Assembly: GCA_030622585.1 (NCBI GenBank)
Contig: JAUXFZ010000110.1
Span: forward strand, 1-7,554
DNA length: 7,554 nt
Reading direction: 5' to 3'
Source: Myxococcales bacterium
GTDB lineage: Bacteria > Myxococcota_A > Polyangia > Polyangiales > Houyiibacteriaceae
Below the pieces are notes generated by a model. It did not search any database and was not told the origin of the DNA. It was given only the letters and a program-made list of their open reading frames with translations. The translations under genes and the position numbers were made by a program. Every line of letters begins with the position of its first letter. The stretch's first letter is position 1. Shown piece by piece: positions 1 to 6,642 of the stretch.

Positions 1-321
1 GAGCTAAACGTCGCGAGCGTGAGCGATCACCACGGCACGGGCCGCCACACGACGCGTGTAGCCTCGCTCCACCCTCTTCCCAAAGGCGGCTTTCTCGCCG
101 ACACGCCCGGAATCCGAGAGCTTGGTACCTGGGCCCTGCCCATCGAGGACCTCGATCGATGCTTCCCAGAACTCGAGACGTACCGCCAACGGTGTGCCTT
201 CCGGAGTTGCAGCCACACGCACGAGCCGCGATGCGCAGTGGTGGATGCGGTGAACGCGGGCGACATCGATCGCGAACGATACGAAAGTTACGTTCGGCTG
301 CGCGAAGAGGCGAGCGCTTAG
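1..321 (+). CDS. rsgA: Ribosome small subunit-dependent GTPase A (RsgA), C-terminal part, 5' end cut by window edge
   Basis: Only the last 106 residues are visible, and the reading frame is open from base 1. RsgA/YjeQ is a circularly permuted GTPase that acts in late maturation of the 30S ribosomal subunit. Visible hallmarks are the GRHTT stretch (fragment residues 14-18), the G3 motif DTPG (34-37) followed by IREL, and the C-terminal zinc knuckle C65-x4-C70-x-H72-x5-C78, followed by the helical tail that ends the family (RYESYVRL). The lysine usually found just before the GRHTT motif is a threonine here (GTGRHTT), a small departure. The P-loop and the N-terminal OB domain lie outside the window. 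The TAG stop at 319-321 overlaps the TAA stop of the convergent kinase gene (318-320), so there is no room for a terminator between them. The GTG at 19 is internal and not the true start. Confidence 0.93.
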   Translation, partial: ELNVASVSDHHGTGRHTTRVASLHPLPKGGFLADTPGIRELGTWALPIEDLDRCFPELETYRQRCAFRSCSHTHEPRCAVVDAVNAGDIDRERYESYVRLREEASA

Positions 322-2237
322 CGCCGGACGTTACTCAAGTCGAAGCGCGCGCTCGCGACACCGTCCGACTTGATGCGAACCCTACGGCTGACGGTGCTGC
401 CGTCGGGAAGCTCGAAGTCGAACGTCACGCGGCCTATCGGCGCGTAGACGGTCTCCATCGGTGTCCTGCCGATCAGATCGCCGGCCATATAGACGTCCGA
501 CGGCGGCGTCGTTTCGATGTTGACACGGCCGAACGCGCCCGGTTTCGCTCCGCCTTGCTTGCCGAGAAGTCCGGCCATCACGCCCACGGTCTCGCCGTGC
601 GTAACCTCGACCTTGGTCGCCCAGGACGCGAAGCCAGGCGCTTCGACGCGAACCCGATAATCGCCGTGCATCAGCCCCGTCAAAGCCACGGGCGTCATAC
701 CCTGCTCCTTGCCATCCAAGAACACCTTCGCGCCGGGCGGCGAGGATGCCACCAAGATGCGCGCTCCGTGCTCGCGAAGAAGCGGATTGTCGTCGACCGC
801 AACCTCGGGTGGCCCCTTGTCCTCGAACATGCCCTCGATGCTCCCAAACGCGTCTTTGACGACGTCCGTTTGGTCGTAGGCGACGGCGGTGCCGCCGAGT
901 AGGAGTAACGTCAGCATCGCGAACTGCTTCCAACCCGAACGAGACGGCCGTTTCGGGCCCACCGACCCGTCCTTGGGTCTAGCCCGATGGGGAATCGCCT
1001 TGGGCACATCCCGCGCCGGGCGTTGGCTGAGCTGAGCGCCCTCCGCTTCCGACTCTGCCACAGGCGGAGGCAATGGCGCGACGACCGGCGCATCGAGCAG
1101 ATGCCCCAAGTCGAGGCCAGCCCCGGCTCCGTCGATCTCGAGCTCGCGAATCGCCCCAGGAATCTGCGACACATACGACTTCGACGAATCCGACTCGTTC
1201 GCGTGATGCATGTCGAGCGTGATCGAGGCACCGAAGGGCACGGTGTCGACGCGCGGACCTCGCGTGAACTCTTCGGGAAAGACCTTCCGGATGAAGTCGG
1301 CGACCTCGCGCTGTGTCGCGAACTGCTGGTGCGATTTGCCGAAGCGCTCGAGCTCGTTGGCAAACTCCTCAGCCGTGGCGAAGCGATCGCCGGCCTCTTT
1401 TGCGAGAGCCTTTTGAAGGATCTGGTCGAGCTCGTCGGGCACATCGGGCAATCGCTCTTTGAGCGACGGCACCGGATCCATGATCACGGCCCGCATCGTC
1501 GCGGCCTCGGTCTGCCGACGGTAAAGCGAGCGCCCGGTGAGCGTCTCGAACAGGCAGACGCCCAACGCGAAGATATCCAAGCGATGGTCAGCCTGACCCG
1601 CCGTGCATTGTTCGGGCGCCATGTACGCGAACTTGCCCTTGACCACGCCGGCCTGGGTCTTGTGCGCACGGTGGTCAGCTTTCGCAATGCCGAAATCCAG
1701 CAGCTTCACGGCGCCGGCGTAGCCGATCATGATGTTGTGTGGGGACACATCGCGGTGAACGATGTTGAAAGCCTCGCCATGCTCGTCGTTCGCGATATGG
1801 GCGTAGTGAAGCGCGCGCGCCACGTCGACCCCGACGCGAATGGCAATAGGCAGACCTACTCCGCCGGACTTGCGCGCCTTGCGAATCATCCGGCCCAACG
1901 GCACCCCGTTGACCCATTCCATGACGATGAAGTGCGAGCCTTGGTCCGCCCCGAACTGATGAAACTGGATGATGTTTGGATGCTTGAGCTGCATCCCGAT
2001 GCGGGCCTCGTCGAGAAACATCTGGACGAAGTCATTGTCCTGCTCGAAGTGCGGAAGAATCCGCTTCACCACCATGAAGCGGTGGTCGCCATCGGTGTTG
2101 GAGTGGCGCGTGAGCAAGATCTCGGCCATTCCGCCTAGCGCGAGACGCCCGAGAACATCGTAGCCGGCGAACTGTCCGAGAACCGGAAGGTCGACTGGCG
2201 GCTTGGGTAGATCAGTAGGTTCGGCTTCTTGCGTCAC
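318..2237 (-). CDS. Membrane-anchored Ser/Thr protein kinase with PEGA sensor domains
   Basis: This 639-residue protein is predicted to phosphorylate Ser/Thr on cytoplasmic targets in response to an envelope signal. The kinase domain covers about residues 25-300: glycine loop GRLALGGMAE (30-39), ATP lysine K58, helix-C glutamate E77, catalytic loop HRDVSPHN (161-168; base D163, N168), DFG (181-183) and APE (207-209). All key catalytic residues are present, so it should be active. The serine in HRDVSP, where many kinases have HRDLKP, is common in myxobacterial kinases. A tail (about 303-325, ending in FPEEF) is followed by an Ala/Pro-rich linker, a basic stop (KRPSRSGWK) and one membrane span (about 439-454). 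Outside lie a clear PEGA domain (about 492-550) and a weaker second one (about 570-622). The start is GTG with a purine-rich ribosome site upstream. It is co-directional with the acyl-CoA dehydrogenase 115 bases upstream and probably transcribed separately. Confidence 0.93.
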   Translation of the reverse strand: MTQEAEPTDLPKPPVDLPVLGQFAGYDVLGRLALGGMAEILLTRHSNTDGDHRFMVVKRILPHFEQDNDFVQMFLDEARIGMQLKHPNIIQFHQFGADQGSHFIVMEWVNGVPLGRMIRKARKSGGVGLPIAIRVGVDVARALHYAHIANDEHGEAFNIVHRDVSPHNIMIGYAGAVKLLDFGIAKADHRAHKTQAGVVKGKFAYMAPEQCTAGQADHRLDIFALGVCLFETLTGRSLYRRQTEAATMRAVIMDPVPSLKERLPDVPDELDQILQKALAKEAGDRFATAEEFANELERFGKSHQQFATQREVADFIRKVFPEEFTRGPRVDTVPFGASITLDMHHANESDSSKSYVSQIPGAIRELEIDGAGAGLDLGHLLDAPVVAPLPPPVAESEAEGAQLSQRPARDVPKAIPHRARPKDGSVGPKRPSRSGWKQFAMLTLLLLGGTAVAYDQTDVVKDAFGSIEGMFEDKGPPEVAVDDNPLLREHGARILVASSPPGAKVFLDGKEQGMTPVALTGLMHGDYRVRVEAPGFASWATKVEVTHGETVGVMAGLLGKQGGAKPGAFGRVNIETTPPSDVYMAGDLIGRTPMETVYAPIGRVTFDFELPDGSTVSRRVRIKSDGVASARFDLSNVRR

Positions 2238-2241
2238 TTCG

Positions 2242-2253
2242 TCCTATCCCCCC
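2242..2253 (-). promoter_or_regulatory. Ribosome binding site supporting the kinase GTG start
   Basis: Read on the minus strand, a run of six G (2248-2253) is followed by ATAGGA, with AGGA at 2242-2245 lying four bases before the GTG start codon. This is the best Shine-Dalgarno-like sequence near the start, and it supports GTG at 2235-2237 as the initiation codon. The spacing is slightly short if AGGA pairs, and acceptable if the G-run pairs. Confidence 0.45.
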
Positions 2254-2275
2254 GTTGGGAAGTGTCACAGGGCAC

Positions 2276-2302
2276 AGCATAGCGGCTCGAAACAGCTGTC
2301 GC
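2276..2302 (-). promoter_or_regulatory. Possible promoter for the kinase gene
   Basis: In the 115-base gap between the acyl-CoA dehydrogenase and kinase genes, the minus strand reads TATGCT (2276-2281), a fair -10 match. A GCGACA (2297-2302) 15 bases upstream is a partial -35 match. The spacing is shorter than the usual 17, so this is a weak prediction. The rest of the gap holds no clear hairpin with a T-run, so no intrinsic terminator is called for the upstream gene. Confidence 0.2.
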
Positions 2303-2352
2303 CTACTTAGGGATCAGAAAACCCGGGCGCAGCTGGGAAGATGTGCGATTCC

Positions 2353-3531
2353 TCACAGAATGCGTTCGGTGCGACTGAGCTCTCTACACATGTTCTTATG
2401 GTGTGCTTCGAGGGTGCCGCCGCCGATTTCGAGGAGCTTGGCGTCGCGCCACAGTCGCTCGACGGCGTACTCGGCCACGTAGCCGTAGCCACCGAGTACC
2501 TGAATCGCGCGGTCGGCAACGTCCTTGGCCATCGTGGAGGTGAACAGCTTCGCACCATCGGAGTCCAGGCGGTGTCCGGGCTTGTCCAAGCGCATCTCCG
2601 AGGCGGTGTAATAGGTGTACGCCCGGCCTGCCATGTACTCGGCGTAGGACTGCGAAATATAGCGCTGAATCTGTCCGAACTCGCGAAGTGGCTTGCCAAA
2701 GGAAGTACGCTCGCTCGCGTAACGATTCATGACCTCGATCGATCGACGGGCAATCCCGAGGCTCATCCCGGCGAGAGTCACGCGCTCCAGCTCGAGGTTG
2801 CGCATCATGTGAAGTGTCGCGGCGCCTTCGGAGCCCACCAGGTTTTCGGCGGGGACTTGGCAATCCTCGAACACGAGCTCGGCCGTGGTCGACGCGCGCA
2901 TACCGAGCTTTCCCTTGATTTTCTGGCCAAGGCTGAAGCCTGCGAAGCCCTTCTCGACGATGAACATCGAGAGCTGGTTGCGCGGGCTGCCCTGCACGCG
3001 GGCATACACGAGGAACGTGTCGCCTAGCTCGGTGTCCGTCACCGCCCCGTTGGTGATCCACATCTTGGCGCCGTTGAGCAAGTAGATGTCGCCGTTGCGA
3101 ACGGCGGAAGTCTGCATACCGAGCACGTCCGTGCCTGCGCCGGGCTCGGTCATGCACATTCCGCCAACCTTCTTGCCCGCGCACGCGTCCGGCAGGTACT
3201 TGCTCCGTTGGGCATCGCTGCCGTTGATCTGCAGGTTGTTCGCGAAGAGCATCGAGTGCGCGAGGTACGCCAACGCAAACCCAGGATCGGCGGCCGATAG
3301 CTCCTCGTGCGCGATCACTGCGGCGACGGGGTCCAGGCCGGCGCCGCCGAATCGCTCCTCAACCGTAATCCCGAGAAGGCCGAGCTCACCGAGCTTCGCA
3401 AAGAGCTCGACATTGAACCGTTCATCGCGGTCCGACGCTTCGGCTTGGGGGTCGACTTCTCGTTCGGTGAAGGAACGGACGAGTTCGCGTAGTGCGCGAT
3501 GCTCCGGCGTCGGGTTGAATAGGTCAGTCAC
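2353..3531 (-). CDS. Acyl-CoA dehydrogenase, isovaleryl-CoA/long-chain-like by catalytic base position
   Basis: This 392-residue FAD flavoenzyme should catalyse alpha,beta-dehydrogenation of an acyl-CoA and pass electrons to electron-transfer flavoprotein. The length is normal for the family. The three-domain fold is visible: N-terminal helices (about 1-120), a middle beta domain with MTEPGAGTD (127-135) and MWITNG (157-162), and a C-terminal helical domain with RTSFGKP (275-281), QVLGGYGY (344-351) and RDAKLLEIGGGT (362-373). At the usual catalytic glutamate position of medium/short-chain enzymes (YEGT) this protein has glycine (G371). A glutamate occurs instead in LELER (E249), matching the helix-G base of isovaleryl-CoA and long-chain acyl-CoA dehydrogenases. 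Leucine degradation is therefore plausible, but no other leucine-pathway genes are in view. The start is GTG with a poor ribosome site. The tetR stop is 76 bases upstream on the same strand, so regulation by or co-transcription with tetR is possible. Confidence 0.94.
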   Translation of the reverse strand: MTDLFNPTPEHRALRELVRSFTEREVDPQAEASDRDERFNVELFAKLGELGLLGITVEERFGGAGLDPVAAVIAHEELSAADPGFALAYLAHSMLFANNLQINGSDAQRSKYLPDACAGKKVGGMCMTEPGAGTDVLGMQTSAVRNGDIYLLNGAKMWITNGAVTDTELGDTFLVYARVQGSPRNQLSMFIVEKGFAGFSLGQKIKGKLGMRASTTAELVFEDCQVPAENLVGSEGAATLHMMRNLELERVTLAGMSLGIARRSIEVMNRYASERTSFGKPLREFGQIQRYISQSYAEYMAGRAYTYYTASEMRLDKPGHRLDSDGAKLFTSTMAKDVADRAIQVLGGYGYVAEYAVERLWRDAKLLEIGGGTLEAHHKNMCRELSRTERIL

Positions 3532-3574
3532 TCGGCGGGCCTAACATGCAAGCCCCCCGATCGGAAGCCGGCCC

Positions 3575-3622
3575 GTCAGGCAGCACCACCGTCAGGCAGC
3601 ACCACCGTCAGGCAGCATCAGC
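3575..3622. repeat. 16-base tandem repeat, about 2.9 copies, over the tetR stop codon
   Basis: The unit GTCAGGCAGCACCACC occurs perfectly at 3575-3590 and 3591-3606, and a third copy at 3607-3622 differs at two positions. The tetR stop codon (TCA on the plus strand, 3608-3610) sits in the third copy, and each further copy downstream of the gene carries the same spare stop triplet. The array fills most of the space between tetR and the acyl-CoA dehydrogenase start. Confidence 0.9.
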
Positions 3623-4213
3623 GACGGGCGAGCTGGTGAGGATGCTGGTGACGATCGCGCGAGAGGCAGTGGCGGCAGCGCGGTCGAGGTCGTCGACTCG
3701 CCCATCGAGGTGGGCCTCGGCCAGGCCAAAGACGATGCTCACGAGCAACTCCGCGTGGAGCGCCGCATCCGCAGGTGAGGCGTCAGGCCGCACCTGAACG
3801 ACGATCTGTCGCATCCGCTCTCGAAGGCTCCCGGTCAGAACGCTCCACCGCCGGCCGAGCGCGGAGGTTTGATCCCGGCGATTGTTGAGAAAGACCTCTG
3901 CCATCTGGCGGTCACGGACGAGCGAGCGGGTGCACTTGCGCACGGCTTGCTCAAGTACGTAGGCTGCCCGATCGAGCTCGGCCGACGCGTCCGGGTGGAG
4001 GCCGGGCCCAAGCTCTTGCGCAACCCATTCGGCCACCTGCTCGAGCGCCTGATCCATGCTTCGGAAGTGGACGTAGAAGGTTGGCTGCGCCACCCCCGCA
4101 AGCTCCGCGACGCGCCCGGTGGTCAGGGTGCCATGTCCGTACCGCTGGATCGTCCTGAGGACCGCCTGCAGCAGACGATGCCGTGTCCGTTCCTTGTTAA
4201 TTTGGCGTGACAT
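3608..4213 (-). CDS. TetR/AcrR-family transcriptional regulator
   Basis: This is a dimeric DNA-binding repressor-type protein of 201 residues with the chosen start, typical of the family. The N-terminal domain is clear: helix 1 (about 8-25, ERTRHRLLQAVLRTI), then the helix-turn-helix LTTGRVAELAGVAQPTFYVHF (30-50) and the following SMDQAL. The remainder is a helical ligand and dimer domain with no recognisable ligand signature. An in-frame ATG at 4249 would add 12 residues (MERGELGCYTDR), but they look unlike the family's N-terminus and have no ribosome site. The ATG at 4213 is preferred, although its own ribosome site is also weak. The gene is divergent from the Rieske oxygenase and 76 bases upstream of the co-directional acyl-CoA dehydrogenase, so either or both may be targets. 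The C-terminus runs into the 16-base tandem repeat array. Confidence 0.9.
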   Translation of the reverse strand: MSRQINKERTRHRLLQAVLRTIQRYGHGTLTTGRVAELAGVAQPTFYVHFRSMDQALEQVAEWVAQELGPGLHPDASAELDRAAYVLEQAVRKCTRSLVRDRQMAEVFLNNRRDQTSALGRRWSVLTGSLRERMRQIVVQVRPDASPADAALHAELLVSIVFGLAEAHLDGRVDDLDRAAATASRAIVTSILTSSPVADAA

Positions 4214-4333
4214 GCGGTCCGTGTAGCAGCCGAGCTCACCTCGTTCCATCGAAAGTTCGGTCGCAAGCGTGCTAATTACGCAAATGAGACAAAGGTATGC
4301 TCGAGCACGCGCAGAAATTGCGGTTGGGTCGTC
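4214..4333. promoter_or_regulatory. Divergent tetR-oxygenase control region with candidate operators
   Basis: This 120-base intergenic region must hold the promoters for tetR (minus) and the oxygenase (plus). Its middle (about 4270-4297) is more AT-rich than the surrounding genes. Visible symmetry includes a perfect 10-base palindrome TGCTCGAGCA (4298-4307), a GCGT/ACGC inverted repeat around TAATTA (4267-4281), and CGCA/TGCG arms (4310-4313 and 4319-4322). CGCAA recurs directly at 4262 and 4279, 17 bases apart. Any of these could bind the TetR dimer, but none is long enough to be sure. No strong -35/-10 pair was seen on either strand. Confidence 0.4.
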
Positions 4334-5392
4334 ATGAACACACAGTTAGAGCCCCATATGAAGTCGACCGAGAACACCGCTTTTGCACCGGGCTGGTACA
4401 CCATCGCAGCCAGCCAGGACGTCCGGCCGAAGCCCAAACGCTTCTTGTTGAATGGATTACCAATCGTTACATTTCGCGACGCGACTGGACGGAGTGTCGC
4501 GCTGCTGGATCGCTGCTCGCATCGTAACGCACCATTGTCTGCTGGCCGCGTCGTCGCCGGAAACATCGAGTGCCACTACCACGGATGGCAGTTCGATGGA
4601 GCAGGGGAATGCAAGGCGATCCCCGGCTTGTGCGGCGCGTCCGAGCACGGAGCGCGCCGCGTCCCATCCTTCGCGTGTCGCGAGTCGCAAGGCTGGGTGT
4701 GGGTCTATTCCCAAGCCGGCGTCGTTCCCGATTCTGAGCCCTATGAGATCCCTTTTGCCGATCAACCCGGGTACCTCACGATTCGACAGCGGCTCGAGAT
4801 GCCAGGACCGCTCGACGCGGTAGCAGAGAACGCGCTGGACGTGCCGCATACTGCCTTCGTGCATTCCGGTCTCTTTCGCAAGAACGCGGATCGCAAGCCG
4901 CTCGAGGTCGTGATTCGAGCATTAGATGGTGGCGCCGAAGCGCAGTACATCGGCGAACAACGACCGGAAGGTTTGGCCGGCCGCCTCCTCGCGCCGCAGG
5001 GCGGCGAAGTGCTTCATTGGGACCGTTTCCTCCTCCCGTGCATCGCGCAGGTGGAATATCGGCTGAGTGACCGCACCCACATCGTGGCCACTACCGCGCT
5101 GACGCCCCGAACGCCCCATGTCACGGACCTCTTCGCCACGGTAGCTGTGAAGGCCCCGATTCCAAACGCGATCTTGCGAGGGGTCGTCAAGCCGGTGGCC
5201 ATGCGAATCTTGCGGCAAGACATGGAAATTCTGCGACGCCAAACCGAACAGGTGGAGCGCTTCGGCGGCGAAGAGTTCGCATCGACCGAGATCGACGTGC
5301 TTGGGCTCCGTATCAAGAAGCTGCTTCGAGAGGCCGCGAGCGGGAAGGTCGGCCCCCTTCAGGAAGAGCGCCGGATCAAAATGCTCGTTTGA
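4334..5392 (+). CDS. Rieske [2Fe-2S] non-haem iron oxygenase, alpha-subunit type
   Basis: This 352-residue protein should use a Rieske cluster and a mononuclear iron centre to activate O2 for hydroxylation, demethylation or desaturation of an unknown substrate. The Rieske ligands are C61-S-H63 and C80-x2-H83 (CHYHGW), spaced as in the family. The catalytic domain has ENALDVPHTAFVH, giving N166, D169 and the iron ligands H172 and H177. D296 in RQDMEIL is the likely third iron ligand, and the following pattern (Q303, then FASTEID) resembles the single-component VanA/Pao-like branch rather than two-subunit ring dioxygenases. No reductase, ferredoxin or beta-subunit gene is in view, so electrons must come from elsewhere. 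The start could also be the ATG at 4358 (M9), since both have weak ribosome sites. The gene is divergent from tetR, which makes TetR control likely, and the HEAT-like gene starts 26 bases downstream. Confidence 0.92.
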   Translation: MNTQLEPHMKSTENTAFAPGWYTIAASQDVRPKPKRFLLNGLPIVTFRDATGRSVALLDRCSHRNAPLSAGRVVAGNIECHYHGWQFDGAGECKAIPGLCGASEHGARRVPSFACRESQGWVWVYSQAGVVPDSEPYEIPFADQPGYLTIRQRLEMPGPLDAVAENALDVPHTAFVHSGLFRKNADRKPLEVVIRALDGGAEAQYIGEQRPEGLAGRLLAPQGGEVLHWDRFLLPCIAQVEYRLSDRTHIVATTALTPRTPHVTDLFATVAVKAPIPNAILRGVVKPVAMRILRQDMEILRRQTEQVERFGGEEFASTEIDVLGLRIKKLLREAASGKVGPLQEERRIKMLV

Positions 5393-5418
5393 CGCCGATT
5401 GGTGTACCCTGATCCGCG

Positions 5419-6642
5419 ATGGGGCCACAGAGCAAGAGGGACTCGACCTACTTGATCAAAAACGCGCCCTCCGACCGCGTCGAGGCGCCGAGTCCCAGTG
5501 ATGTTCCAACGTCCGATCCTGCCGGGACGCTTGGGTCGGAGCCCCCGGACACCCGTTGGCGGACGTCCCATCCCCCACCCGGCGATGGCCTCGACGCCAA
5601 GTGGTGGCCCGACCGCGAGCTCGGCAAAGCGTTTCGCCGCTGGACCGGGATCCCGCCGGCGCGGGGCGACCAAGCGCGAGCCGCTGCGATGAAGTTCCTG
5701 GTCGAGCGTCTGAACGTCGGCCAGCTAACCGCCGTCGGAACCGCGCCCAGGACGCCACTGCCCACGATTCCGCCGCCGGACTTCGCCGCCCGCGTCCACG
5801 CCATGGCGGTCCGGCTCGGGACGCACGGTCCGAATGAAGAGGCGCCCGACCACAGCGCGCTGCTCGCGATGGGAGAGGAGGTGCTCCCGGTGTTGCGAGA
5901 CCTCTTTCCCGGCCGTCTCTGGTTCAATCGATGGGAGCCGCATATCCAGGCGCCTCGGGGCCGGAGTGTGTCGGGTCTTTGCAGAACTCTCGTCGCATTC
6001 GGCGACGCGGCAGCCCCGTACGTCGGCGAGATCCTCAAGTCGGACGATCCGGAAACCCGCTACTATGCCACCCTGGTCGCCGCCGAGCTGCCGCACTCGC
6101 TGCTGGCCGAGCCACTGGCCGCTGCGCTCTTCGACGACGATGAGGGCGTCTCTCGAAGCGCGCTTCATGCACTGGAGGCGTTCCATGAACAGGAAGGCGT
6201 GGAGAAGCTCAAAGAGTCCCTGCGTGCGCTGGCGCTCGCGCCGGGCAACGACCAGCGCTCACGCTTGCTAGCAATGCGTGCACTGGCGGTCCTTCGCGAC
6301 AAGAAAAGCGTAGAGCCGCTGATGGCAGCCCTGTCGGAGCACAGCGTCCTCGGTGAGGCGGCCTGGCGCGTCTTGCGCATGCTGACCGCGCAAGACTTCG
6401 GCGACCGAGAGGCAGATTGGCGCGCTTGGTTCGTGGACCACGGCGATCGCCCGCGCCTAGAGTGGCTCATCGATAGCCTCGACCACGACGACCCGGAGAT
6501 TCGAGCGATCGCCAGCCGCGACCTCGCTCGTGCGTCTGGGCAGGACTTCGGCTACCGCGTGAACATGCCGCGCGTCGAGCGCCGGGCGATCCGCGAACGG
6601 TACCGTCTGTGGTGGTCGGGGTGGTCGGGGCGGAACGGCTAG
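5419..6642 (+). CDS. HEAT-like repeat protein with C-terminal QDFG/WxxWW modules, function unknown
   Basis: This 407-residue protein has no recognisable signal peptide or membrane span, so it is probably cytoplasmic. Residues 17-58 are Pro/Ser/Asp-rich and probably disordered. The middle is alpha-helical with HEAT-like pairs: 150-165 (EEVLPVLRDLFPG), 187-207 (GDAAAPYVGEILKS), 212-238, 244-273, 281-306 and 308-322. Such scaffolds usually bind other proteins. Two end modules repeat one pattern: a helical repeat, then LTAQDFG (322-328) with DWRAWF (333-338), and ASGQDFG (372-378) with RYRLWW (394-399). I associate this arrangement with myxobacterial HEAT proteins, often longer, but cannot assign a role. 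Start context is weak. It lies 26 bases after the oxygenase and may be co-transcribed with it. Its 3' end contains a 9-base in-frame duplication (WSG-WSG) and its stop lies in a 20-base tandem duplication. Confidence 0.85.
   Translation: MGPQSKRDSTYLIKNAPSDRVEAPSPSDVPTSDPAGTLGSEPPDTRWRTSHPPPGDGLDAKWWPDRELGKAFRRWTGIPPARGDQARAAAMKFLVERLNVGQLTAVGTAPRTPLPTIPPPDFAARVHAMAVRLGTHGPNEEAPDHSALLAMGEEVLPVLRDLFPGRLWFNRWEPHIQAPRGRSVSGLCRTLVAFGDAAAPYVGEILKSDDPETRYYATLVAAELPHSLLAEPLAAALFDDDEGVSRSALHALEAFHEQEGVEKLKESLRALALAPGNDQRSRLLAMRALAVLRDKKSVEPLMAALSEHSVLGEAAWRVLRMLTAQDFGDREADWRAWFVDHGDRPRLEWLIDSLDHDDPEIRAIASRDLARASGQDFGYRVNMPRVERRAIRERYRLWWSGWSGRNG
6613..6630 (+). repeat. 9-base in-frame tandem duplication encoding WSG-WSG
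   Basis: TGGTCGGGG occurs twice in a row (6613-6621 and 6622-6630), in frame with the HEAT-like gene, and gives residues WSGWSG near its C-terminus. It lies eight bases before the 20-base tandem duplication. Confidence 0.85.

Noticed and set aside
159..902. Plus-strand open frame (247 codons) crossing the rsgA end and the kinase 3' part
   Set aside because: It overlaps rsgA out of frame and the PEGA-coding region in antisense. The product is Arg/His/Asp-rich and resembles no family.
987..2138. Long plus-strand open frame (383 codons) opposite the kinase gene
   Set aside because: It is antisense to a kinase with every conserved motif intact. Its protein has no recognisable family pattern. 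Long antisense frames are expected in high-GC coding DNA.
2300..2340. Possible hairpin (CCCGGGCGCAGCTGGG) as a terminator after the acyl-CoA dehydrogenase gene
   Set aside because: The arms do not pair cleanly, and no T-run follows on the minus strand. I do not call a terminator.
2341..3027. Plus-strand open frame (228 codons) opposite the acyl-CoA dehydrogenase gene
   Set aside because: It is a shadow of a clearly conserved enzyme on the other strand, with no motif of its own.
3575..3622. The 16-base tandem array as a CRISPR-like repeat
   Set aside because: The copies are directly adjacent with no spacers, the unit is too short, and no cas gene is present.
4214..4249. ATG at 4249 as the tetR start, giving a 213-residue protein
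   Set aside because: No ribosome site precedes it, and the extra 12 residues do not resemble a TetR N-terminus. The ATG at 4213 gives the usual layout. The longer form cannot be fully excluded.
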